In this document: one piece after another, positions 1-8,953 of the stretch
How positions within the stretch are numbered: position 1 is the stretch's first letter
Layout of the letters: each line of letters opens with the position of its first letter
The notes under the pieces: model-generated
Database searches by the model: none
Told to the model about the DNA's origin: nothing
The model's input: only the letters and a program-made list of their open reading frames with translations
DNA from: Syntrophobotulus glycolicus DSM 8271
GTDB lineage: Bacteria; Bacillota; Desulfitobacteriia; Desulfitobacteriales; Syntrophobotulaceae
NCBI RefSeq assembly: GCF_000190635.1
Contig: NC_015172.1
Location: 1,550,001-1,614,000, forward strand
Direction of reading: 5' to 3'
Length of the DNA stretch: 64,000 bases
Translations under genes and position numbers: made by a program

Positions 1-977
1 TTGTCAGTACAGGTTGCGGCATACCCGGCGTAATGGCGACAAGAACGATCAAGAACGAAAGACAAAGACGTACTACTGCCATGTTGACGACATTTATGCC
101 TTGCGGAGCTAAGCTCCCCATCATTGCACTTTTTGCCGGCGTTTTTTTCGGCGACAACAGTTGGGTTGGAACTTCAATGTATTTTCTCGGAATTATAGTG
201 ATTATTCTCGGTGCGCTGATTATCAGACAAATTACCGGCGATTTTTCCAGATCCTATTTTATCATGGAGCTTCCTGAATACAGGTTCCCAAGTTTGAAGA
301 GAGCGGCCTTATCCATGTTAATGAGAGCCAAAGCGTTTATCATTAAAGCAGGTACCATTATCCTGGTGTGTAACGCGGCAGTCCAAATCTTGCAAACATT
401 CAACTGGCAGTTTGAGGTTGTGGCAGAGGATGCGGCGGGGACAAGTATCCTGGCAGGCATTGCAACACCTCTGGCCCTAGTGTTTATCCCTCTCGGCTTT
501 GGTTTGTGGCAGTTTGCGGCAGCGGCTGTAACGGGCTTTATCGCCAAAGAAAATGTAGTCGGAACCTTAGCCGTATGCTTTGGAATCACGAACTTTATCG
601 ACACAGAGGAATTGACCTTGGTCGGGAGCAGTGCCGATGTCAGTTCAGTATTCGGAATCACTGCCGTAGCCGCGCTCTCCTATCTGGTGTTTAATCTTTT
701 TACACCACCGTGCTTTGCGGCGATCGGGGCCATGAACTCCGAACTGGAATCGAAAAAGTGGCTCGGGGGGGCTGTTGCTTTCCAACTAAGTATGGGCTAT
801 GTCCTGGCTTTCTTCGTCTATCAGATAGGGACCTTGGCAACGACCGGCGCGTTGGGGCAAGGGTTTGTCGGTGGACTGATTGCTGTGGCAGTAATCATAG
901 GAACCGTTGTTTACCTGATGAGGAAAGGCAGTAGGAACGCCCAAATATCTGTTGAAAGGCAGGCGGTACAATTATGA
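1..977 (+). CDS. feoB: FeoB ferrous iron transporter, C-terminal part (5' end outside window)
   Basis: C-terminal membrane half of FeoB, the GTP-driven inner-membrane Fe(II) importer. The reading frame is open from base 3 and enters with CGIPGVMATRTI, the conserved FeoB gate segment, so the ATG at 33 is internal and not the start. Further FeoB features are the MPCGAKLPI motif (about residue 22 after that ATG), several hydrophobic segments, and the late motif TPPCFAAIGAMNSE. The N-terminal G domain lies upstream of the window. The stop overlaps the next start (ATGA at 974-977), so the two genes are translationally coupled. Confidence 0.95.
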   Translation, partial: VSTGCGIPGVMATRTIKNERQRRTTAMLTTFMPCGAKLPIIALFAGVFFGDNSWVGTSMYFLGIIVIILGALIIRQITGDFSRSYFIMELPEYRFPSLKRAALSMLMRAKAFIIKAGTIILVCNAAVQILQTFNWQFEVVAEDAAGTSILAGIATPLALVFIPLGFGLWQFAAAAVTGFIAKENVVGTLAVCFGITNFIDTEELTLVGSSADVSSVFGITAVAALSYLVFNLFTPPCFAAIGAMNSELESKKWLGGAVAFQLSMGYVLAFFVYQIGTLATTGALGQGFVGGLIAVAVIIGTVVYLMRKGSRNAQISVERQAVQL

Positions 978-1120
978 ACACAGGAGATTTTGGTGTGATT
1001 GCCGTAATCGCTGTAATCCTCGTGCTTGCCGTCACTAAAATTGTCAGGGATAAGAAGAAAGGGATAAAATGCCCTGGGTGCGGTGAATGCGAATGCTCCT
1101 CTCACAAGTCAGATAAATAA
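974..1120 (+). CDS. FeoB-associated Cys-rich membrane protein
   Basis: A 48-residue protein too short for routine ORF calling. It has one N-terminal membrane segment (about residues 7-20), a basic stretch (RDKKKG), and a Cys cluster KCPGCGECECSSH. This is the layout of the small FeoB-associated Cys-rich proteins (FeoC-like position, pfam12669 type) found after feoB in Clostridia. Its exact role in ferrous iron uptake is not established; metal binding by the cysteines is inferred. It overlaps feoB by 4 bases. Confidence 0.85.
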   Translation: MNTGDFGVIAVIAVILVLAVTKIVRDKKKGIKCPGCGECECSSHKSDK

Positions 1121-1141
1121 TCATTCACATTAATTATGAAG

Positions 1142-1183
1142 ACCTTCTTCAATCTATTTAAAGTATTGAAGAAGGTTTTTTTT
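1142..1183 (+). terminator. Rho-independent terminator of the feo operon
   Basis: Perfect 12-bp stem (ACCTTCTTCAAT at 1142-1153 with ATTGAAGAAGGT at 1165-1176) followed by a run of eight T. Confidence 0.92.
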
Positions 1184-1331
1184 GTGCAAAATATTGGGAC
1201 TGGCAGCATCATGGTGTTACAGACAATCGTGTTAAGCAATTCAGATGGTGGAGGATAAAAAAATATCTTCCAAATGTATCCAAATAACCCTGATCGTGCA
1301 TATAGTGTACTATTAGGAGGTGATTTATAAC

Positions 1332-1577
1332 ATGACTTGTGGATGTGTTAAACCAATTGTTTGCCCCCCGCAGTATGTAGTCCGTGATCACTATGCCCAG
1401 CAGGTAGTCCCGGTTATCCATCCGGTAGTAACAGTGAACCGCCAAAATATTGTCAATGTTCCCCAACATTTTATTCAGCCTTACACGACCAATGTTGCTG
1501 GAACGGAATCATTTTATCCCGGCTATTCCGGTTATGCCGGTGGTGGAGCGAGTCTTTTTGGACGCAGGTTCTTATAG
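1332..1577 (+). CDS. CotD-like inner spore coat protein
   Basis: An 81-residue protein resembling Bacillus CotD (inner spore coat protein D family). It has a Cys/Pro-rich head (MTCGCVKPIVCPPQ), then the CotD-like core VVPVIHPVVTVNRQNIVNV, and a Gly/Tyr-rich tail. The start is the ATG at 1332, 8 bases after AGGAGGTGA at 1315-1323; the GTG at 1320 lies within that site and is unlikely. CATATAGTG at 1299-1307 resembles the -10 element of sporulation SigE/SigK promoters, but I could not find a clear -35. The gene stands alone between two hairpins and marks the organism as a spore former. Confidence 0.75.
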   Translation: MTCGCVKPIVCPPQYVVRDHYAQQVVPVIHPVVTVNRQNIVNVPQHFIQPYTTNVAGTESFYPGYSGYAGGGASLFGRRFL

Positions 1578-1607
1578 TATTCCAATTAAGAAAAGCACTG
1601 ATCAAGA

Positions 1608-1642
1608 CAAACCTCCTGTAACGATAAACAACAGGAGGTTTG
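1608..1642. terminator. Bidirectional hairpin between convergent genes
   Basis: Perfect 12-bp stem (CAAACCTCCTGT at 1608-1619 with ACAGGAGGTTTG at 1631-1642) between the coat gene and the convergent ABC gene. The T tracts on both sides are short, so termination strength is uncertain. Confidence 0.65.
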
Positions 1643-1651
1643 GTCTAATAT

Positions 1652-3391
1652 TCAGGCAATATCTTCGGCAAACTGGCTGTAATACAAAGTGGCGTAATCA
1701 CCTTTTTTTTCCAGAAGCTGTTCGTGCCTGCCGCTTTCTACAATATGCCCCTTACTCATGACCAGAATCAAATCCGCATTTTTAATCGTAGAAAGCCGGT
1801 GGGCAATCACAAAGCTGGTCCGTCCGGCGGTCAGCCTTGCAAAGGCGTGTTGAATCCGCACTTCCGTATACGTATCGATATTGCTGGTGGCTTCGTCCAG
1901 AATCAGCATCGGAGGATTGGCCAGCATGACACGGGCAATTGTCAGCAGCTGTTTTTGTCCCTGGGAAAGACTGTCGCCATCCGCAGTAATCAAGGTGTCG
2001 TAACCTTTTTCAAGCTTGCGGATAAACCCGTCGGCATCCGCGTCCTTGGCCGCTTGGATGATTTCCTCAAGGGAGGCATCCGGTTTAGCGTAAGCAATAT
2101 TGTCCCGGATGCTGCCGTTAAACAGCCATGTTTCCTGCAGGACCATACCGAACTGGCCGCGCAGGTTTTCTCGGGTTAAGGTTCGGATGTCAACACCGTC
2201 AATCAGGATGGCTCCTTTGTCTACGTCGTAAAAGCGCATCAAAAGATTGACGATGGTTGTTTTACCCGCCCCTGTCTGTCCCACAAGCGCTACCCTGCTG
2301 CCTGGGGGGATATCCAGATCAAAGTGCTCGATCAGGCTTTGCTGAGGCTCATAGGAAAAAGAAACGTTCTGAAACCGTACATAACCGCTGCATTTTTTCA
2401 GTTCAACGGCATTTTCCTGTTCAGGTGTTTCCGGAGCAAGATCAAGGATATGAAATATGCGTTGCGCGGAAGCCGTCGCGGCTTGTATTTGGGTGAGCAC
2501 ATTGGTCATATCATTAAAAGGTTTGGCAAAGATCGTAGCATAGATCAGAAAACTGGAAATGTCGCCCACTGTAATATGCCCGTAAATGGCACTTACAGCC
2601 CCAATCACGCCGATCACGGCGTAAGCGATGTTGTTGACAATGCGGGTGGACGGGTTGGAGAGCGAGGAAATAAATTGGGCTTTGACTCCCGTTTCATAAA
2701 GGCGGCGGTTGATTTGTTCAAACTGCTCCAGAGCGCGGGACTCATAAGAAAAAGCTTTGACAATTTTGTGTCCTTCGATCATTTCTTCTGCATAGCCGTT
2801 AAGCTGACCCAGGTGTTTGGCCTGCTCCCTAAAAAGCTGCTGAGATTTTGTGGTGATAAAGTGGGCAGCAAAAAAGGAAGCCGGTGCGGAGAGGACAACC
2901 ACCAGGGTCATACCGGGGTTCAGATACAGCATGAACAAAACCGCGCCGACAATGGTGGCAATTCCCTGGAGTAAAGCCATACCCCCCTGCAGCAGACCAT
3001 CAGAGACGATGTCCACATCATTGATAAACCGGCTGGCGGTATCTCCGTGCGGGTTTTGGTCATAAAATCCGAGCGGTAAAACGACGAGCTTGTCAAACAA
3101 AGCTTTGCGAAGCCGGTTCACGGTGTAATAGGCAATGCGGTTGCTCAAAAAGCTCAGCAGCCAGAGGAAGAAATTGCTGCTCAGATAGATAAGCGCCAGC
3201 AAAATAAGGGCACGGGTTACATTGGCGAAATTCACCATATGAGCCGCAGCCATATTGTCAATGGCCTGTCCGATGACAAGAGGGGCCAAAAGGACGCAGA
3301 CAGCACTGATCACAGCGCTGAGGATGGAGAACGCCAGCAGATAGCGGCATTTTCCGATATCTCGAAGAAGTCTGGCCAGGAGATATTTCAT
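1652..3391 (-). CDS. ABC exporter half-transporter, catalytically competent subunit
   Basis: A 579-residue permease-ATPase fusion of the multidrug ABC exporter (ABCB) type: six membrane segments, then an ATPase domain with Walker A GQTGAGKTT, signature LSQGQ, Walker B LILDEATSNID and H-loop AHRLST. The catalytic Glu and switch His are both present. Start at 3391: ATG overlaps the upstream stop (ATGA) and follows AGGAGG; a longer frame from 3427 has no better site. It pairs with the co-transcribed gene at 3388-5118, which has a degenerate ATPase, so the two should form a heterodimer of the BmrCD/TM287-288 type. The substrate cannot be told. Confidence 0.88.
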   Translation of the reverse strand: MKYLLARLLRDIGKCRYLLAFSILSAVISAVCVLLAPLVIGQAIDNMAAAHMVNFANVTRALILLALIYLSSNFFLWLLSFLSNRIAYYTVNRLRKALFDKLVVLPLGFYDQNPHGDTASRFINDVDIVSDGLLQGGMALLQGIATIVGAVLFMLYLNPGMTLVVVLSAPASFFAAHFITTKSQQLFREQAKHLGQLNGYAEEMIEGHKIVKAFSYESRALEQFEQINRRLYETGVKAQFISSLSNPSTRIVNNIAYAVIGVIGAVSAIYGHITVGDISSFLIYATIFAKPFNDMTNVLTQIQAATASAQRIFHILDLAPETPEQENAVELKKCSGYVRFQNVSFSYEPQQSLIEHFDLDIPPGSRVALVGQTGAGKTTIVNLLMRFYDVDKGAILIDGVDIRTLTRENLRGQFGMVLQETWLFNGSIRDNIAYAKPDASLEEIIQAAKDADADGFIRKLEKGYDTLITADGDSLSQGQKQLLTIARVMLANPPMLILDEATSNIDTYTEVRIQHAFARLTAGRTSFVIAHRLSTIKNADLILVMSKGHIVESGRHEQLLEKKGDYATLYYSQFAEDIA

Positions 3392-5118
3392 TGTTGAGCC
3401 TCCTCTCCGGAAAGCTGGGAAAGGCAAATTTCCCGGTAGGTTTCACAGCTTTCGAATAATGCTTCATGGGTGCCGGTCCCCGCCAGTTTTCCGTCTTCAA
3501 AAACAAGGATACGATCTGCGCTTCGAACAACACCGACGCGCTGGGAGACCAAGAGGACTGTTTGAACACGGCTGTTGGCCCGGATTGCTTGACGCAGACG
3601 TGCATCGGTCAGGAAATCCAGTGCGCTGGAAGCATCATCAAGGATCAAGATTTCCGGGTTGGAGACAAGGGCGCGGGCGATCGTCAGACGCTGGCGCTGC
3701 CCCCCGGACAGATTACTGCCCCCTCGCCGGACAGGGGAATCATAACCCAGCGGCAGATTACTGATGAATTCCTCGGACTGAGCTGTGACGGCAGCGGCTC
3801 TGACCTCATCCATACCGGCGTCTGCATTTCCCCAACGGATATTTTCCGCTATCGTCCCGGAAAAAAGCAGGGCTTGCTGGTGTACGATACCGATTTTTCG
3901 GCGCAGTTCTGGCAGGGGATACTGGGTTACGGGTATGCCGTTCACCAGAATGCTGCCTGAAGTCACGTCATAAAAACGGGGGATCAGATTGACGAAGGTT
4001 GATTTTCCGGAACCGGTTCCGCCGATGATGCCGATGGTTTCGCCCTGATGAATGGCCATGCTGATATGCTCAAGTGCGTGGTCACCAGTTTGATGATAAC
4101 CGAAAGAGACATCCCGGAACTCAAGGACAGGAGCGTTTGCCTCCGGCAGCGCTTCCGGGAATGCAGGGCTCAGACCCGGCGGCGTGTCCAAAATTTCATT
4201 GATTCTGGCGGCGGAAGCCATGGACTTTGTCAGCAGGATGACCAGATTGGACAACACCAGGAGCGCAATCAAAATTTGATTGACATAGTTGATTAAAGCA
4301 ATAATCTGTCCCTGGGACAGCCGGCCGCTATCAATATGCAGACCGCCGGTCCAAAGAATCAGTAAAATCATGAGATTGACGACCAGCGAAGTCAGCGGGT
4401 TGAAAAAAGAGGATAACCAGCCGATGGCAAAGCCGTTGTTCATCAAGTCGTTATTAGCTTTGCCGAAACGGGCGGTTTCTTCTTCCGTTTTGGAAAAAGC
4501 CCGGATAACGCGTACTCCCGCAAGGTTCTCACGTAAAATTGCTCCAAGCCGGTCCAGCTTTTTCTGATAGCTGCGATAAAGCGGAGCGCTGTTTTTCGTC
4601 AGATAAAAGATAATCAGGGCTAAAACCGGAGTTGCGGCCAGCAGGATCAAAGCCAGCTTAACGTCCAGAAAAAAAGACATCAGGATTGAACCGAGACAAA
4701 TAAACGGGGCCCGGGAGACAAGACGAATCATCATGGCAACCCACTGCTGGAGTTGATTGATGTCATTGGTCACTCGGTTGGTCAGAGTAGGTGCGCCGAA
4801 TTGCTCAATTTGGGTATAAGAAAAAGACAGAATACGCTGAAATACCGTGTTGCGCAAAACTGTTCCGAAGCCCTGGGAGGCCTGAGCCGCAAAGCGCTGG
4901 CAAATGAGCGCGCTTCCATAGCCGCAGAAGGCCATGAGCACCATCAGCCCGCCCATGCTCAACACATAACCAAAGTCGCCCTGGGATATGCCTCTATTGA
5001 TAATCAGAGCCATAATCGTCGGCAGAAGCAGTTCAAAGATGACCTCAAGGAATTTGAATATCGGCCCCAGAATACATTCTTTTTTATATTCCTTCAGGTA
5101 GGCAGCCAACCTGAACAA
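3388..5118 (-). CDS. ABC exporter half-transporter, degenerate-site subunit
   Basis: A 576-residue ABCB-type permease-ATPase. Walker A is GGTGSGKST and the signature is LSGGQ. Walker B ends ILILDDASSALD, with Asp where the catalytic Glu should be, and the H-loop reads VSQRVG, with Gln in place of His. These two substitutions are the known hallmark of the non-hydrolysing site in heterodimeric exporters. It is the first gene of a two-gene operon; its stop overlaps the start of the partner at 3391. It is transcribed away from the LysR gene at 5344, which may control it. Confidence 0.88.
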   Translation of the reverse strand: MFRLAAYLKEYKKECILGPIFKFLEVIFELLLPTIMALIINRGISQGDFGYVLSMGGLMVLMAFCGYGSALICQRFAAQASQGFGTVLRNTVFQRILSFSYTQIEQFGAPTLTNRVTNDINQLQQWVAMMIRLVSRAPFICLGSILMSFFLDVKLALILLAATPVLALIIFYLTKNSAPLYRSYQKKLDRLGAILRENLAGVRVIRAFSKTEEETARFGKANNDLMNNGFAIGWLSSFFNPLTSLVVNLMILLILWTGGLHIDSGRLSQGQIIALINYVNQILIALLVLSNLVILLTKSMASAARINEILDTPPGLSPAFPEALPEANAPVLEFRDVSFGYHQTGDHALEHISMAIHQGETIGIIGGTGSGKSTFVNLIPRFYDVTSGSILVNGIPVTQYPLPELRRKIGIVHQQALLFSGTIAENIRWGNADAGMDEVRAAAVTAQSEEFISNLPLGYDSPVRRGGSNLSGGQRQRLTIARALVSNPEILILDDASSALDFLTDARLRQAIRANSRVQTVLLVSQRVGVVRSADRILVFEDGKLAGTGTHEALFESCETYREICLSQLSGEEAQQ

Positions 5119-5343
5119 GTTTGATCACCTCTTGTTTTTTTGCTTTATTATAGAGACCTTTTTGCCATATTGAAAATACTTTTTTTAGCTATAATCCATA
5201 TAAAAAATGTATGTCGTATTTGGACTACCCGGCTGAAGAAGGTATAATCAATTTAGGTCAAATATGCTTAGTGATAAAGGATAGGGTAAGAAATGAAATG
5301 ATACGAAACACGTTTAGGATCAGGGGAGAGAGCAGGTGAAAGA

Positions 5344-6210
5344 ATGGATTTAAAGCAGTTAAAATATTTTCTGGCCATTGCGGAGGAACAGCAGATTACG
5401 GCAGCAGCCAAAAAGCTGCATATTGCCCAGCCGCCGCTCAGTTATCAGCTTAACTTGCTGGAGCAGGAGCTCGGAGTGAAACTGGTCAAACGCGGACCGC
5501 GGAATGTGGAATTGACCGATGCGGGAAAGCTGCTGCGCAAACGGGCGGAGCAAATACTGGACCTGGCGTCTTCTGCCAAACATGAGGTTGAGAACTATGG
5601 AAAAGGTCTCTGCGGTGTATTGGCGGTGGGAACAATTTCATCCTCCGGAGGGGTCGTTCCTAATCAGTACATGCTGGAATTTACCAAGTATTATCCTGAG
5701 GTTCGATTTGAAATTTACGAGGGGAATACCTTTACCGTGATTGAAATGCTGGAAAAGGGGATCGTTGATTTGGGAATTGTGCGTACTCCCTTTCAGCAAA
5801 AGATGTTCGATTGCCGTTACGCACCGCTTGAGCCAATGGTGGCGGTGATGACGGAGAGCCGCCTTTGTGGACAAAGTGAGCACAATATTGAGCTTGAGGA
5901 ATTGGCGAATCAGCCCCTGATTATCTACCGGCGGTTTGACGCCCTGATTCAGGCAGTATTTGCCGAGTTAGGCCTGGAGCCTTTTATCTGCTGTAAAAAT
6001 GATGATGCGAGAACCACCCTTTTATGGGCGCAGGCCAATTTCGGGATTGGCATTGTACCCAAATCCGCTTTGCTCACCATAGGTCCCAGTCAATTAATCT
6101 GTAAAGAGATTTTGCATGATAAAATGAAAACACGTATTGCGGCAATCTGGATGAAAAACAGGTACCTTTCCCCGCTGGCCCAGAGATTCGTTGAATTGTT
6201 CGGGGGATAA
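5344..6210 (+). CDS. LysR family transcriptional regulator
   Basis: A 288-residue LysR-type regulator: N-terminal winged helix-turn-helix (residues 1-60, MDLKQLKYFLAIAEEQQIT then AAAKKLHIAQPPLSYQL) and a C-terminal periplasmic-binding-like effector domain. A GGGGAGAG site lies just before the start. It is divergent from the ABC exporter operon across a 225-bp gap (5119-5343), the usual position for a LysR regulator and its target, so control of the exporter is likely but inferred. The ligand is unknown. Confidence 0.88.
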   Translation: MDLKQLKYFLAIAEEQQITAAAKKLHIAQPPLSYQLNLLEQELGVKLVKRGPRNVELTDAGKLLRKRAEQILDLASSAKHEVENYGKGLCGVLAVGTISSSGGVVPNQYMLEFTKYYPEVRFEIYEGNTFTVIEMLEKGIVDLGIVRTPFQQKMFDCRYAPLEPMVAVMTESRLCGQSEHNIELEELANQPLIIYRRFDALIQAVFAELGLEPFICCKNDDARTTLLWAQANFGIGIVPKSALLTIGPSQLICKEILHDKMKTRIAAIWMKNRYLSPLAQRFVELFGG

Positions 6211-6231
6211 GTGATAAAAAAAGATTCGCCT

Positions 6232-6260
6232 AATGTCCAAAAAAATCGACATTGTTTTTT
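6232..6260 (+). terminator. Probable terminator after the LysR gene
   Basis: Short stem AATGTC (6232-6237) with GACATT (6248-6253), A-rich loop, followed by GTTTTTTATT. The stem is only 6 bp, so the call is moderate. Confidence 0.5.
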
Positions 6261-6429
6261 ATTGCAAGAAGAGGGAAATAGTGCTAGCATATAATATATA
6301 GATTAATCATTGTCGGGAAAACGTCTTAAGGTTTGTTTATACAGTTTTAAAAAAGCATAAAAGAAAACAATCATCGCAAATGCCTGTATAATCGCTTAAA
6401 TATACTGATTATACGAAACGCAGAACCCT

Positions 6430-6468
6430 AAGATAGCTTCTGGGAGAGTAATTCCCAGAGGCTATCTT
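6430..6468 (+). terminator. Strong 16-bp hairpin in the cfa upstream region
   Basis: AAGATAGCTTCTGGGA at 6430-6445 pairs with TCCCAGAGGCTATCTT at 6453-6468 (one G-U pair, 7-base loop). Only a short T run follows, so it may be a weak terminator or a leader structure. The rest of the 6211-6641 gap is AT-rich, with only the Fur-like box and this hairpin standing out. Confidence 0.5.
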
Positions 6469-6533
6469 TCTACAAATTATTGGCTATCCACAATTAATGA
6501 GTTCATTAATCCGGTCATTATAGTCATATCAAT

Positions 6534-6548
6534 TGATAATCATAATCA
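6534..6548 (+). promoter_or_regulatory. Fur/PerR-like 7-1-7 box upstream of cfa
   Basis: TGATAATCATAATCA matches the Bacillus-type Fur box TGATAATnATTATCA at all but one position and is followed by more ATAATCA repeats. It lies 93 bases before the cfa start. Metal or peroxide control of cfa is an inference; the AT-rich setting makes chance matches possible. Confidence 0.4.
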
Positions 6549-6641
6549 TAATCAATCATTGAATCATACAGCACAGCTGTGGATTAGGATAAGATTCGTT
6601 CTGAAACAGATACCGGGAAAAAAAGTAAAGGAGAGCTGATT

Positions 6642-7853
6642 ATGGAAGGGAATGAAAAAAAAGAAGAAAAGTTCAAAATGAGTATGGACAAAGCGTTTTA
6701 CGACAATATCATCCAAAATATTTTTGCTGATCCCTGTGAAGTGAAATATTGGGACGGGGAAGTCAGGCGGTATGGTAAAGGGGAGACCAAATTCAGGATT
6801 GATTTTCATGAGGCCATTGCCAAATCAGATTTTCTCAGTGATCCTTCTTTAGCCTTTGGTGAAGGATATATGCAGAAAAAGATTGACGTTGACGGGGCCC
6901 TGCAAGGAGTAATTGAATCTATTTTCAATAATCAGGACAGTTTTCTCAATGAAAAAAAGCCCTATCTCAAATTGGCCAGGATGATCTCCAACAATATCCG
7001 TAAAAGTAAAGAGGATGTTCAATATCACTATGATATCGGCAATGACTTTTATCAATTATGGCTGGATGAAACCATGACCTATTCCTGCGCTTATTTTCAA
7101 TCTCCTCACGACAGTCTGGCCCAGGCTCAAAAGAACAAAGTTGATCATATCCTGCGCAAACTCAATTTACAGGCTGGCCAGACTTTGCTTGATATAGGCT
7201 GTGGCTGGGGGGAACTCATCCTTACCGCCGCCAGGACTTACGGGGTCAAGGCGATGGGGGTGACCCTCAGTAAAGAACAATATGCCCGGGTGCTGGAGAG
7301 AATTGAAGAAGAAAAAATGGGTGATCTGGTAGAGGTCCGGCTGATAGACTTCAGGGAATTAAAAGGCAGAACTTTTGACCGGATAGTCAGTATAGGGATG
7401 ATCGAGCATGTGGGAAAAGTCAATCTCAGCGGCTATTTTACCGCGGTAAAAGCATTTTTGAATGAAGGGGGAGTATCCCTCTTGCACTGTATTACAGGTT
7501 ATGATGGAGCAGGGACAAACAATTGGATCAATAAATATATTTTCCCGGGTGGGTATATCCCGGCAGTAGATGAACTCGTCGCGTTATTGGTTGCGAATAA
7601 ATTCTATCTGGTCGATATGGAGAGCCTGCGGGAGCATTATACCAAGACCTTGGAACACTGGTCCCGGAATTTTGAACAGGCCTTGCCGGTCATCAGAGAA
7701 ACAAAGGATGAAACCTTTATCCGGATGTGGCGTCTTTATTTGAACTCTTGTGCCGCTTCTTTTCATTGCGGTAATATTGATCTTCATCAATTTCTGTTTA
7801 CCAAAGGGGTGAAGAATGATTTGCCTTTAACCCGGAGATATATGTACGAATAA
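6642..7853 (+). CDS. cfa: Cyclopropane-fatty-acyl-phospholipid synthase
   Basis: A 403-residue SAM-dependent enzyme that adds a methylene bridge across the double bond of unsaturated phospholipid acyl chains at the membrane. It has the family SAM-binding motif LDIGCGWGELI (about residue 182), the upstream signature VQYHYDIGNDFYQLWLDETMTYSCAYF, and IGMIEHVG. Length fits the family (about 380-420). Good site AAAGGAGAGCTGATT before ATG. It stands alone, preceded by a Fur-like box and a hairpin. Confidence 0.93.
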   Translation: MEGNEKKEEKFKMSMDKAFYDNIIQNIFADPCEVKYWDGEVRRYGKGETKFRIDFHEAIAKSDFLSDPSLAFGEGYMQKKIDVDGALQGVIESIFNNQDSFLNEKKPYLKLARMISNNIRKSKEDVQYHYDIGNDFYQLWLDETMTYSCAYFQSPHDSLAQAQKNKVDHILRKLNLQAGQTLLDIGCGWGELILTAARTYGVKAMGVTLSKEQYARVLERIEEEKMGDLVEVRLIDFRELKGRTFDRIVSIGMIEHVGKVNLSGYFTAVKAFLNEGGVSLLHCITGYDGAGTNNWINKYIFPGGYIPAVDELVALLVANKFYLVDMESLREHYTKTLEHWSRNFEQALPVIRETKDETFIRMWRLYLNSCAASFHCGNIDLHQFLFTKGVKNDLPLTRRYMYE

Positions 7854-7865
7854 ATTAAAAAATGA

Positions 7866-8083
7866 TTGACACGAATAGAGATCTATATTACGATAATGCC
7901 AATAGGAATACTGTAGTATATTGCTTGGTGATTAATCACAGAGAGTAGAATTTTTAGCAGTAAATATTTTCGGTGTTATTTAAAACGAACTGAAGTAACT
8001 ATCCTTGTATAGTTATTCGTTATCTAACCAGACAACTGGAGGTTAAGGAAGCTCTTTAGAGGGGTTGCTTAACCTTTTTTTAT
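7866..8083 (+). promoter_or_regulatory. Promoter and structured leader with terminator before the transporter/radical SAM cluster
   Basis: TTGACA (7866-7871), 17-bp spacer, TACGAT (7889-7894) make a good housekeeping promoter. The following roughly 150-nt leader contains a 12-bp palindrome (GTGATTAATCAC), a compound hairpin at 7984-8021 (AACGAA/TTCGTT and TAACTA/TAGTTA), and then a terminator at 8040-8083 (AGGTTAAG with CTTAACCT, followed by seven T). A terminator ahead of the first gene suggests an attenuator or riboswitch. I do not recognise a known class (not S-box, TPP or cobalamin by motif). Confidence 0.55.
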
Positions 8084-8124
8084 TCCCTTAACAGGCGGGT
8101 GGCAGAAAGCAAGATGAAGGGAGC

Positions 8125-8940
8125 GTGATCAAAATAGCACGGGTTGCCGAAAAGCACAGATCTCAAATCAGTGAAGTAAAGATCGTCAATAAACTGCAAT
8201 ATATATCTCTTCCGCTTCTTATCCTAGTGGTTTGGAAAGTGTTGTCTGATCTGCAGGTGATCAATCCGGTGGCGCTGCCTTCCCCGGAAAAGGTTGCCGA
8301 ATCCTTTTATACAATGATTCTCAACGGGCAGCTGGCCAAACATGTGGGGATCAGCATCCTGCGGGTCCTCGAAGGATATTCGCTTGCCGTTGTACTGGGT
8401 ATTGTGCTCGGAGTGGCAATCGGGCTTTCAAGATCGTTAAACCGGATAACAGACTTTACAATCCAGCTTTTAAGGCCGATTCCGCCAATTGCCTGGATCC
8501 CTTTGGCGATTATTTGGTTTGGAGTGGAAGAAGAGTCAAAAATATTTCTGATTTTTTTAGGCGGATTCTTCCCGATTCTTTTAAACGTCACAGACGGCAT
8601 CCGGCAGACAGAACAAAAACTGGTGGAAGTGTCCAAAGTATTGGAAGCTTCATTGTGGAGATTCATTTTCAGGCTTGTCATTCCGGGAGCATTACCCTCG
8701 ATCATGACAGGACTGAGGATCGGAATAGGTTCCGCCTGGCTGTGTGTTGTAGCGGCTGAACTGATCGCGGCGGACAGGGGAATCGGTTACATGATCATGG
8801 ATGCCAGGCAGCTTTTACAGACCGATCTGGTTATTGTCGGAATGATCACCATAGGCTTGATCGGCAAAATCATGGACACGCTGCTGAAACAGCTGGAATT
8901 TGTGTTGATCAGATGGAAAGTAAACTATCAGGGTGATTAA
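8125..8940 (+). CDS. ABC transporter permease, sulfonate/nitrate/taurine-like (SsuC family)
   Basis: A 271-residue permease with about six membrane segments and the conserved coupling segment of BPD-type permeases (EASLWRFIFRLVIPGALPSIMTG, at about residues 176-198). This is the SsuC/TauC/ThiX family, which imports sulfonates, nitrate, taurine or thiamine precursors with an NMT1/THI5-like binding protein. The GTG at 8125 is used as start though its Shine-Dalgarno spacing is short. It is followed 13 bp later by its ATPase; the binding protein is at 12085. Confidence 0.85.
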   Translation: MIKIARVAEKHRSQISEVKIVNKLQYISLPLLILVVWKVLSDLQVINPVALPSPEKVAESFYTMILNGQLAKHVGISILRVLEGYSLAVVLGIVLGVAIGLSRSLNRITDFTIQLLRPIPPIAWIPLAIIWFGVEEESKIFLIFLGGFFPILLNVTDGIRQTEQKLVEVSKVLEASLWRFIFRLVIPGALPSIMTGLRIGIGSAWLCVVAAELIAADRGIGYMIMDARQLLQTDLVIVGMITIGLIGKIMDTLLKQLEFVLIRWKVNYQGD

Positions 8941-8953
8941 AGGGGGAGGTAAA

